64,000 nt of DNA from JBGAJN01 sp044224905 (lineage in GTDB: Bacteria > Verrucomicrobiota > Verrucomicrobiia > Limisphaerales > JBGAJN01), in contig JBGAJN010000002.1 of NCBI GenBank assembly GCA_044224905.1, forward strand, positions 806,001 through 870,000. Reading direction: 5' to 3'. The translations under genes and the position numbers were made by a program. Positions 34,948 through 44,700 of this stretch are shown in pieces. The notes beneath the pieces were generated by a model. The model saw only the letters and a list, made by a program, of their open reading frames with translations, searched no databases and was not told the DNA's origin. Each line of letters starts with the position of its first letter. The first letter of the stretch is position 1.

Positions 34948-36489
34948 ATGAATGAGCTGATTGTCATCCTCGATTTCGGGTCCCAATACACGCAGGTCAT
35001 CGCGCGCCGCATTCGCGAGTGCAGCGTTTACTCGACCATCCTGCACTACAACACGCCCGCGGCCGAAATCGCGAAGCTCAATCCCAAAGGCATCATCCTC
35101 TCGGGCGGACCGTCCAGCGTGTACGCGAAGAATGCGCCGCTGCCGGACAAAAACATTTTCCAACTCGGCTTGCCGATTCTGGGTATTTGCTACGGCGTGC
35201 AACTCCTCGCGCATTTCATGGGCGGGAAAGTCGAGAAGGGGCTAAAACGCGAATACGGCAAGGGCACGCTGACGATCAAGGACGCATCGTGCATGTTGTT
35301 CCGGAAATTGCCGGACGCTTTGCAGGTGTGGAATTCCCACGGCGATAAGCTGACGAAATTGCCCAAGGGCTTTTCGCCCGTGGCGACGACGGAAAATTCC
35401 GACTTCGCTGCGATTGAAAATCACGAGCGGAGAATGTTCGGGCTCCAATTTCACCCCGAGGTCGTTCACACGCCGCGCGGGAAGGAAATCATCGCAAACT
35501 TCGTCCACGGCATTTGCGAATGCGGCAAGAACTGGACGATGCGCAACTACGTCGATCAGGCGGTCGAAGAAATTCGCGCGCAGGTCGGCAAGGAACGCGT
35601 CATTCTCGGTCTGAGCGGCGGCGTGGATTCGAGCGTGGCCGCAGCGCTGTTGCACAAGGCGATCGGTGACCAGCTCACTTGCATTTTCGTCAACAATGGC
35701 CTGCTCCGCGGCAATGAAGCCGAGACGGTGCGCGAGGTTTTTGGGCGGAACTTCAAGATGAAACTGCAGTATGAGCAGGCGTCTGGATTGTTCCTGAAGA
35801 AGCTGAAGGGAGTCACCGACCCCGAGCGCAAGCGCAAGATCATCGGCAAAACATTCATCGACGTTTTCCAAGCAGCGACGAAGCGCGCGGGCAAAGCAAA
35901 GTTCCTCGCGCAGGGAACGCTTTATCCCGACGTCATCGAGTCCGTGCCCATCGCTGGCAATCCTGCGGCGATGATCAAGAGCCACCACAACGTGGGCGGT
36001 TTGCCCAAGAACATGAAGTTCGCGCTCGTCGAGCCGTTAAAGTGTTTGTTCAAAGACGAAGTGCGCCAGCTTGGTCTCGAACTCGGTTTGCCGAAGGAAA
36101 TTGTTTATCGTCAGCCCTTCCCCGGCCCCGGCCTCGCGGTGCGTATTCTTGGCGAAGTCAGTCCGTCACGTTGCGAGATTCTTCGCAATGCCGACACGAT
36201 CGTCGTCGAGGAGATGAAGCAGACCGGCTGGTATTACAAGATCTGGCAGAGCTTCGCCGTGCTGTTGCCCGTGCGCAGCGTCGGCGTGATGGGCGACGAA
36301 CGCACCTACGATTACACCATCGCGATCCGCGCCGTGGAATCGCAGGACGGGATGACCGCCGACTGGGTGAAACTCCCCTATGACCTGATGGAAAAGCTAT
36401 CGAGCCGGATCATCAACGAGGTCAAAGGCGTGAACCGCTGCGTTTTTGACATCACGAGCAAGCCGCCGGGAACGATCGAGTGGGAGTAG
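34948..36489 (+). CDS. guaA: GMP synthase (glutamine-hydrolysing)
   Basis: 513 residues, the usual length. It converts XMP, glutamine and ATP to GMP in the cytoplasm. The class I amidotransferase domain has the nucleophile in GICYGVQLL (Cys81) and the His/Glu pair in QFHPEVVHT. The ATP pyrophosphatase domain has the P-loop SGGVDSS at residues 223-229. The C-terminal dimerisation domain contains QPFPGPGLAVRILGE and ends FDITSKPPGTIEWE. Every catalytic element is present. It is monocistronic as far as can be seen. Confidence 0.98.
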   Translation: MNELIVILDFGSQYTQVIARRIRECSVYSTILHYNTPAAEIAKLNPKGIILSGGPSSVYAKNAPLPDKNIFQLGLPILGICYGVQLLAHFMGGKVEKGLKREYGKGTLTIKDASCMLFRKLPDALQVWNSHGDKLTKLPKGFSPVATTENSDFAAIENHERRMFGLQFHPEVVHTPRGKEIIANFVHGICECGKNWTMRNYVDQAVEEIRAQVGKERVILGLSGGVDSSVAAALLHKAIGDQLTCIFVNNGLLRGNEAETVREVFGRNFKMKLQYEQASGLFLKKLKGVTDPERKRKIIGKTFIDVFQAATKRAGKAKFLAQGTLYPDVIESVPIAGNPAAMIKSHHNVGGLPKNMKFALVEPLKCLFKDEVRQLGLELGLPKEIVYRQPFPGPGLAVRILGEVSPSRCEILRNADTIVVEEMKQTGWYYKIWQSFAVLLPVRSVGVMGDERTYDYTIAIRAVESQDGMTADWVKLPYDLMEKLSSRIINEVKGVNRCVFDITSKPPGTIEWE

Positions 36490-36721
36490 CCGCCTGCGGA
36501 CGTTTCGAGCGCGTCCGGCGCTGGGAGAAGTCACGCTACAGTTGAACGAGATGATCTGTTCGCTGGAAACAGAACAAGAGGCGTCCCCTCGATTGGGAAT
36601 GATGGGGCTGGATTTGAATATTCTGACCGCCAGCTGAGGTTGCTGTCGAAGTGGCCGGACTCGTCGCCTTAGGTTGCGGGGTTCGATACGGATTGCCTGA
36701 AGGACTGTGTCTTGCGATCGC

Positions 36722-37009
36722 TCAGGCGGAGTGGGTGTTGAACTGTTCTTCCTTGGTCAAATCTGGGATCAAATGTGAGCAGCCGTATTGTTTTGCCCAC
36801 TTGATCGTATCCTGCCACCGAACCATTTTTTCAATCTGTGTCGTGGGACGCCACAGTGCGAGGAGCGGCGGCGTGGGTGGTTCGACTTGTCCGGATGTGT
36901 CCATTTTTTCAACGAACCGGCAAAGGTGCCGATGAATCTCCATCCATTTGTCGTGTTTGGGACAAATGTAATTGCAACCCAAGTTTTCTTTTCCTTTTTC
37001 TTCAGTCAT
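36722..37009 (-). CDS. Small conserved-type hypothetical protein
   Basis: 95 residues. The sequence looks like a real protein: an N-terminal Cys/His segment (GCNYICPKHDKW), an amphipathic helix (MEIHRHLCRFVEK), a proline knot (QVEPPTPPLLALWRPT), and a Trp-rich helix (KMVRWQDTIKWAKQYGC). The pattern PPxPLxLxxW ... K..RW...I.WA resembles small hypothetical proteins I recall from Planctomycetes and Verrucomicrobia. No function is known. The two Cys and the His residues could bind metal. Flanking spacers of about 230 bases on both sides show nothing else. Confidence 0.55.
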   Translation of the reverse strand: MTEEKGKENLGCNYICPKHDKWMEIHRHLCRFVEKMDTSGQVEPPTPPLLALWRPTTQIEKMVRWQDTIKWAKQYGCSHLIPDLTKEEQFNTHSA

Positions 37010-37236
37010 AGTTTGTTCGTTGCTTTTTCGATTTCGGCCTCTCGACTTTGCTTCCCCGTTCGTCGAACCGCCGCGGCTGCCAGCTTTGCCAGAACATTGA
37101 GAACATCGGCATGGAAGAAGGGAAACTGAGTGTAGGAAATGTCTTACACACGGCGGCTAACCGATACTCGTGGTTTCCGTTGCGACACCAGCAGTCACCA
37201 ATATTGTGACGGGTCGAAACGGGTCCAGGTTCTATC

Positions 37237-37665
37237 TCAAATCTCGATCGCTTGGACCCGAGCGAGATGGCGACCGCCGGCGAACGGCGTCGCCAGCCAA
37301 CTGGAGACAATCTCCAGCGCCAGATTTGGCGAAATGGTCCTTTGACCGAGCGCCAGCACGTTTGCGTTATTGTGTTCGCGCGACCACCGAGCGGTATCGA
37401 GGCTCCAACAAAGGGCGCAGCGGACGCCGCGCACTTTATTCGCCACGATCGCTTCGCCGTTACCGGATCCGCCGAGCACGATGCCTCGATCGAATTCGCC
37501 GCGGGCTACAGCCTCGGCTGCGGGTCGGATGAATGTGGGATAATCCACCGGTTCTGTGGTGGTCGTTCCGAAGTCGCACACCTCGTGCCCCAACGCTTGC
37601 AGATGTGTTTTGATCTTCTCTTTGTAATCGAATCCGGCGTGATCGGCGGCGATGGCAATCTTCAT
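37237..37665 (-). CDS. rpiB: Ribose 5-phosphate isomerase B (RpiB/LacAB family)
   Basis: 142 residues from the family start MKIAIAADHAGF (the frame opens three codons earlier). It interconverts ribose 5-phosphate and ribulose 5-phosphate. The phosphate/substrate loop GIVLGGSGNGEAIVANKVRG and CALCWSLDTARWSREHNNAN are diagnostic. The loop reads GGSGNGE, the form seen in the mycobacterial enzyme, where Glu replaces the catalytic Cys of the E. coli-type CGTGIG loop. The enzyme is probably active with that alternative residue. Confidence 0.95.
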   Translation of the reverse strand: MKIAIAADHAGFDYKEKIKTHLQALGHEVCDFGTTTTEPVDYPTFIRPAAEAVARGEFDRGIVLGGSGNGEAIVANKVRGVRCALCWSLDTARWSREHNNANVLALGQRTISPNLALEIVSSWLATPFAGGRHLARVQAIEI

Positions 37666-37995
37666 AGTGCGCAATCACCTTCGCACGAGATGGAGTTGCC
37701 GCAATCAGGTGAACGGTGAATGGCGGAGGCACACTCGCTTGTCGGTAGCCGGCGCGGAGGCGAGTTCAAGGCATCGACCGCTTCCATGGGCCAAACTTAA
37801 ATTCGTAGGGCAGACCCTCTGCGACAGTATGATCACCGTTCGCGAGTTGAGGGCGCGGCGGGAGCTATGAATATTTTTCGAGGAACTGCTTGGATGCGAA
37901 ATTTTGGAATTTGCCTCGGCACGGTGTCCAATTTTTGGTCGTGCCTGACCCTGAACAGGTCACTTCAGGATCCACCTCGGACTGACGGACACCTT
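37666..37995. other. Intergenic region between rpiB and the response regulator gene
   Basis: 330 bases between two minus-strand genes, containing the rpiB promoter and the end of the response-regulator transcript. A small inverted repeat (CCTGAA / TTCAGG, 37950-37969) lies just after the response-regulator stop on the minus strand but has no T run. Nothing else is recognisable. Confidence 0.3.
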
Positions 37996-38682
37996 TTAGG
38001 CGAGTTGTCCGTTTTCGACCCAATACCGTGCCGCCTGAAGAAGATGGTTGGCGTTTTTCAGATTGAGCTTCTGTTTAATTTGCTCGCGATAGTATTCCAC
38101 CGTTTTGATGCTCAGGTGCAGCTCTTGGGCAATGATGCGCGTTCCTTTCCATTGTCCGATGAGCTGGAACACCTGGAGTTCGCGGGCGCTGAGCCGCTCG
38201 GTGGGCGAGGCGGAACTGGCACCCTGACGCCCCACGCGCTTCATGAGCATGGCGCTGGAAAGATTGTCGCTGAGATAAACGCCGCCTTGAAGAACCTTTC
38301 GAATCGCTCCCAAAATGGAGTCTGCCGGCGCGTTTTTATTCACATAGCCCATCGCTCCCGCGTGCAGGGCCAGCTCGCCATAGAGGGCCTCATCGTGCAT
38401 GGACAGAACCAGAATGGGCAGGCTGGGAACCTGCGCGTGGAGATTCTTGACGAGCTCCAGACCGTCGCCGCCATCGAGCGAAATATCTGAGATCACCAGA
38501 TCTGGTTTATCTTTGGCGATAGCGGCGAGTGCGGCTGGACCTTCCGACGCTTGGCCGCAAACGGACAGATCCTTTTGCCGGTTAATCAATTGGGAAATGC
38601 CCAGACGGATGACTTCATGGTCATCGACGAGGAATACTTTCGCCCTTGCTTCGGTGCTGAGGCGTTGTCCGATGGTGTTCAT
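37996..38682 (-). CDS. NarL/FixJ (LuxR-type) response regulator
   Basis: 228 residues from ATG 38682; the frame is open 10 codons further upstream. The receiver domain has the acidic pair in KVFLVDDHEV, the phospho-acceptor Asp in DLVISDISLDGG, and the Thr/Ser and Lys positions in VLSMHDEA and GYVNKNA. The C-terminal LuxR helix-turn-helix is LSARELQVFQLIGQWKGTRI followed by LHLSIKTVEYYREQIKQKL. No histidine kinase is encoded nearby. It lies 86 bases downstream of the giant PATR gene on the same strand, so it may be transcribed with it. Confidence 0.92.
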   Translation of the reverse strand: MNTIGQRLSTEARAKVFLVDDHEVIRLGISQLINRQKDLSVCGQASEGPAALAAIAKDKPDLVISDISLDGGDGLELVKNLHAQVPSLPILVLSMHDEALYGELALHAGAMGYVNKNAPADSILGAIRKVLQGGVYLSDNLSSAMLMKRVGRQGASSASPTERLSARELQVFQLIGQWKGTRIIAQELHLSIKTVEYYREQIKQKLNLKNANHLLQAARYWVENGQLA

Positions 38683-38768
38683 TTGCAGTTTGATGCTGAC
38701 TCCAATTAGCAATCAGGTTGCCAACCTGCATCGAACTGCCGGCAAATTCTCCGTCGTCCGGCTGGAAG

Positions 38769-41700
38769 TTACTTGTTTGTCGGACGAATCGTGCCGCTGA
38801 GCTGGTGAAACAGCCGCTTGCGCTCGCGGAATACGAGCATGCCAGATAGCGAGAGGAATGCGATCCACGTAGCGGGTTCTGGCACTGGGACGACTTCACC
38901 GTTGCCGAGGATCCCGGCGGCATATGTGCCCGGTGCGTGGCCGGCGGGATTCAGGAAGGAAATCTGCGCGAGCTGTCCCGCCGTAAGACCTGAAGTCGAA
39001 TTTCCGAAGAAGAGCTGGTCGGTTCCACCACCATTGTCCGAGCCGCTCCAACCTTGGATGGTCAGGGTGGTGCCACCGGTCCATGATGCGCTCGCACTGT
39101 TGGCGAAGTTGACGATGCTCGCGCCGGCTCCAAGATCGATCGTGGAGTCGGCCGACAAGGTGAGGACGCCCACGGTTTCGCTTAGTCCGGCGGTGTTAAG
39201 GGTTCCGCCGTTAAGGGCGACAGCGGCTGCGTTGTTGATTCGGTCTCCGGAACCCGCCAAGAGCAATGTTCCGCCTGTGTTAACGGTGATTCCCGAGGTG
39301 TTTTGCAACGCGCCAGCAACACTTGCCACCAGTGTTCCGTCGTCAATCGTGGTTGCACCAGTAAACGTATTTATCCCCGTTAGAGACAAAGTGCCGCCTC
39401 CGGTCTTGGTTAATCCGCTGGAACCAGCTCCAGTTAATGCACCACTAAGAATGGCGTCGATGGCTGCATTGCCGTTGTTTACTCGAACGGTGCGCACGGC
39501 GCCGTCCAGATTGATCGGGTTTTGGAAATCCACCGTTTTGTCCGCGTTGGTCGCGCCTAGAATCAAAGAAGCACCCGTCGGAAGAAAGTTTCCGCTGTTC
39601 CACGTTACGGTAGCGGCTGGGGTGCCGCCGCCGAGGTTGACTGAGCGATCCGCGCCGAAGGCTGCGAAACCGCCGCTGCCGGTGAACTGCACCTGATCGG
39701 CGCCGGTGCCCAGATCACGGGTGAAGTTTCCGTTGCCCAAGCCAATGACGCCGCCGTTGATCGTCAAGGCGCTGGTGCCACCCGACGCCAAAATGCCGCC
39801 GGGCAATGCGGTGGCGTTGCTGAGGACGAGTGTTCCGTCCGTCACGGTGGTTTTGCCGGAGTAGGTATTTGCCGCGGTCAGCGAGGTCGTGCCTGCGCCC
39901 GTCTTGTTGAGAGCGCCGACACCGCTAATCACGCCGGACACGGTGAGGTTGTTTCCTTCGGTAACATTGAATGTGCCGCCATTGTCGCTCAGCACCACGG
40001 CGCGGCGATTAGATCCGGCGTTGTCTAGGGCGAAGGTGCTTGTGGCTTGCAGTGTGCCGCCGTCAAAATTGATTTGCGCGCCAGTCCCGACTGCGCCGAG
40101 GCCGGAATTTTTGGAAATGCTCAGAACACCGTCGTTCAGGTAGGACTGGCCGGTGAAGGTGTTGGTGCCGTTCAGGGTAACGGTGCCGGGACCGGAATTG
40201 ACTAGCGTAAGAACGCCTGAGCCGTTGTTGGCGATGGTAGAGTTGACGATGATACCGTTTGTGGAGTTATTGAAGAAGATCAGTTCGCCAGCGACATTGG
40301 TAGTGCTGCCGCCGACAAATAGCGTTCCCGAGCCGGCGTTGGTGCCAATGGTCAACGAACCTTTGCCGCTCGGCAACAGGATGCCACCGTTCGTTCCCAA
40401 CCGCAGGGATCTGCCAGCCAAGTCAATCGTCGCGTTGGACGCATGATTTTGCAGAAGCGTGTTGATGAAGGTGGTGGTTGAGCCTAGAGCGATGTTGCCC
40501 GTGGTGCCGCCTATAATCCGCACGTTGGATGGGGCGGCGTTCGCGATTGAACCTCCGAGAGCCACGTCCGTGTAGGAAGTATAGGCCGTGATTGGTCCGT
40601 CGTTTCCGTTGAGTGAATTTACGGCCCAATCGGCGCCACCGATCGTGGCCCAGCCGCCGAGGATTCCGTTCACGTTGGCGTTGTCCACTTGGGCAATGCT
40701 GGTTGCGCCGAAGTTTACCGTGCCGCCGGTGTTGTGGGTAATGGTATTCATCCGCAAGATACTGCTGCCACTGCTGCGCGAAATGGAGGTTGCGCCCGTG
40801 TCAATCGTAGTAGAGCCGACTGCGTCAGTATGTGCTCCGCCGATCAAATCCAAACTAACTCCGCTCAAAGTCAGCGCGGCGGTGTCTGAGAGTTTGCTGC
40901 TATTTGCGTTCGTGTAGATCAAGTTGAGCCCGCCGCCGCTGATCGTGGAGGTCCCGTCGTAAGTATTGGTGCCGGCAAGTGTCAACGTCCCGGCTCCGTC
41001 TTTGGTGAGCAGCATGTCGCCACCGGAATCTAGGATGGAACCTGTCACGTTGATATTCCCGGCCCCACCAAAAGTGATGTTTTTGCCGCCGCTATTTCCG
41101 GTTTCGTTGATTCCACCGGTGAGATTCAACAGGCCGGCATCGGAATTGATACGATAGCTCGCCGCGGCGTCAGCTAGGGTGATTACCCCGGACCAAGTGT
41201 TTGTGTTGCCAAGATTACGTAGTGCCCCAACACTGCCACCCGTTGCGCTCAGGGTGTTTATCGCTTCAGGAATATTGAGTCCGTTGCCATCGATCTGGAC
41301 GGATCCGGCACTGCTAATCGCCGTGCTGCCTGCGGTCGTGCCCAATGCGTTGTTGTGGCGGGCCACCACGGTGCCCGAGCTAATTGTTGATGCGCCGGTG
41401 TACGTATTGTTGCCGGCAAGAATCAGCGATCCGGTTCCTGACTTGGTTAAACCGCCCGAGCCGCTGATCACGCCATTCACGATCGTATCACCTGCTCCAG
41501 TGAAGGTGGGGACGAACGTGGCATTCGTCAGATTTCCATTGAGCGTTAGTGTGCCTGCCGAACTGCCGATGGTTGCGGCTGATCCTAGAACGACATTGCC
41601 CGCCCAAGTGTTGCTGCCGCCGACGTTGAGCAAAGCGCCGCTCGTTCCGGTTCCGGTTCCGTTGACCGTGAGGAATTCGAGCCCGACCGAAACATTGTTG

Positions 41701-44700
41701 GTCAGTTCCAGCGCTGCGCCGGCGGTGACAGTCGTGCCAGCATTGGTCGATCCCAGTGCACCGCCGTCGGTCAAACGCAAAGAACCAGCCGCGACCGTCG
41801 TGACACCAGAATAAGAGTTGGAGCCTGACAATTGCATGGTGCCGGTGCCCTGCTTGGAGAGTGTGTTCGCACCGGAAATCGAAGCGGAGATATCGAGGTC
41901 GATCGTTGAAGAACCGTTGTTAACAGTGAAAGTGCGATTCCCACCAAGGTTAAGATTTCCCGAGATCGTTGCCGGTGTGCCGTTGCTGCTGAGTGCCACC
42001 AAATCGCCGGCCATCGTGAGGGTTCCTGTTCCCGTTGCTACTGCGCCACCGTTGTTGGCGCTCAGGTTAATCGTATCCGAGAAGCCGTTGAGATCGAGCA
42101 AGCCAGAGCTGTTGACGGTAACCGCAGAGGCGTTGGGAATTTGATTGCTCGCCGATAGGCGGACGACGTCGGCGTTGCTGCCGCCCGTGCCATCGCCAAC
42201 CGTGAGTGCTCCCGCGACAGCGTTAACCCCTGCAGTTTTGTTCAACAGCACCGTGCCGGAATTCACTATCAGCGCACCACTCATTGTGTTGGCGGTGGTT
42301 CCGTTGATGGAGACCGTGCCTGTGCTGTTATTGGTAAGATTTCCTGCGCCACTAATTGCGCCGCCGAGAATGATGTCGCCAGCGCCGATCAACGCACTGT
42401 GGAAGCCGCCGTTGTTGATGTTGTTGGAAAGGTTCAAAACGCCGGCGTCGACGCCGATCGTGGAAGCGGATCCGAAGGTGAGCGCGCCGCCGTAGACGTT
42501 GCTGCCGCTGATATTGCGGAGCGAGCCGTTGGTCGTGACGCCGTCGCTGTTGATGGTGAGCGCCTCGGCACCCACGGCGATGCCACCCTGCAATTGCAGT
42601 TCGCCACCACTTAGGACGGTGGTGCCCGCGGCGGTCGTGCCGAGTGCGTTGGTGCTGCGGATATTCACGACGCCGTTGCTGATGGTCGTGGCGCCGGTGT
42701 AGCTGTTGCTGCCCGTGAGAATGAGCTTGCCGGTGTTGGTCTTGATCAAGGCGCCAGAACCGCTGATCGAACCGTCCACTTGCGCGTCACCGGCGCCGGT
42801 GAAGGTGAGGGTGAAACCGCCGTTGTTGACGTTGCTGTCGAGCATCAACATGCCCGCGGTGCTGCCGATCGTTGAATTCGCGCCCAGTGTGATCGGGCCC
42901 ACCCAGGTGTTTGTTCCGCTCACGTTTAACAGTGCGCCTGTGCCGCTGACGCCAGTACCGCTGATGCCCAAAGCTTCGCCGGTGATCGTGATGTCGCCAG
43001 CCAGTTCCATGGCGGCGCCGCTGACGACCAGATTCGTGCCCGCGGTGGTGCCGAGCGCATTGTTGTCGGTCAATCGCAACTGACCGGCGGACACGGTGGT
43101 TAAACCGCTATAGGCGTTCGAACCGGATAACTGCATGCGACCGGTGCCCTGCTTGGTGAGTGTGTTTGCGCCTGACACTGTCGCCGAAATATCCAGGTCC
43201 ACGGTGGATGATCCAGTGTTGACGGTGAAGCTGCGGGTGCCGCCGAGGTCAAGATTGCCGGAAATGGTTGCCGAAGTACCGTTGCTGCTCTTGGCCACGA
43301 GGTCGCCGGCCATTGTCAGCGTGCCCGCGCCCGTGGTGACCGCACCGCCGTTGTTGGTGGCAAGATTGATTGTGTCCGAGAAGTCGTTCAAGTCGAGCAA
43401 ACCAGAGCTGTTGACAGTGACTGCGGAGGCGTTGGGGATCTGATTGCTCGCCGATAGACGAACAACGTCAGCGTTGCTGCCACCCGTGCCGTCACCCACG
43501 GTGAGCGCACCCGCGAAGGCATTGACACCGGCGGTCTTGTTCAACAACACGGTGCCTGCGTTCACGATGAGTGCACCGCTGATCGTGTTAGCTGAGGTTC
43601 CCTCGAGGGAAACTGTACCCGTGCTGTTGTTAGTCAGATTTCCAGTGCCGCTAACAATACCGCCAAAAATAATATTTCCGCCACCCACCAACGCCGTGTT
43701 GAAACCGCCGTTCGTTAGATTTCCGCTTAAGGTAAGTGTTCCGGCTGCACTGCCGATCGTCGCGTTAGCCGACTGAACGGTGTGGCCTGACCAAGCGTTG
43801 CTTCCGCTTACGTTGCGAAGCGCCCCGTTTCCGCCGTTCCCGTTGCCGCTAATCAACAGGGACTCGCTATCTACATTGACTCCACCCTGCAGTTCCAATG
43901 TCGCTCCGCTGCTCACCGTGGTTCCAAAGTTGGTGGTCCCCAGTGCGTTGCTGTTTTGAATGTTGAGCGTACCTGCGCTCACAGTGATCGCGTTGGCCAG
44001 GGTGTTCGAGCCTGAGAGAACCAACGTGCCGGTGCCGGCTTTGGTAAACGTCGGGGTGCCCGTGGTCTGGCCGAGCGAACCGGAAATGGTGGTAAGGCCG
44101 CTGTTGGAAACCGTCATGACGCGGTTGCCGGTGAGGTTGAAATTGGACGCGAAAGTTAGATCTTGCGAACCGCCAATCCCAAAATCACCCGTCGCGTTTA
44201 CGAGATTGGTGATCGTTCGTGCTGCGCCGCTGGCGAGGAGAGATCCGCCGTTGAGCGTCAAGCCGCCGGTGCCGAGAGCGTAGTTGTTTCCAATGGCGAT
44301 CGTGCCCGCGCCCGCAGTCACGGTTCCTGACAGATTATTGCTCCCGGACAGTAGCAGCGTTCCGGTCCCGACCATGGTTAGACCACCGGTTCCGCTGATG
44401 GCGCCGCTCAAGGTGGTGTCGTTCGCGCCATCGATGGTCAATGTATTTCCGCCGTTGGTGATCGTGCTGCTGATGACAAGGTCGTTAGTCAACGCATTCC
44501 AAGTCTGCGCTGCGCTTAGCACGATGTTTCCAATATTAATCGTCTGAAGATTGGCGCTCTTGTTCGTGATACCGCCGGCGCCAATAGTCAGAATGGTTCC
44601 TGCGCTGGAAGTCAGCGCAAAGCCGCTGGCTCCATTCGTGAAGATGATGCGGTTGATGCTGTAACTGATGTCGAGATTTGGGTTTGTTCGCGTACTCCCG

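Noticed and set aside
36650..36720. Possible tRNA suggested by a GGGTTCGATAC stretch
   Set aside because: No acceptor stem, D-arm or anticodon arm could be paired around it.
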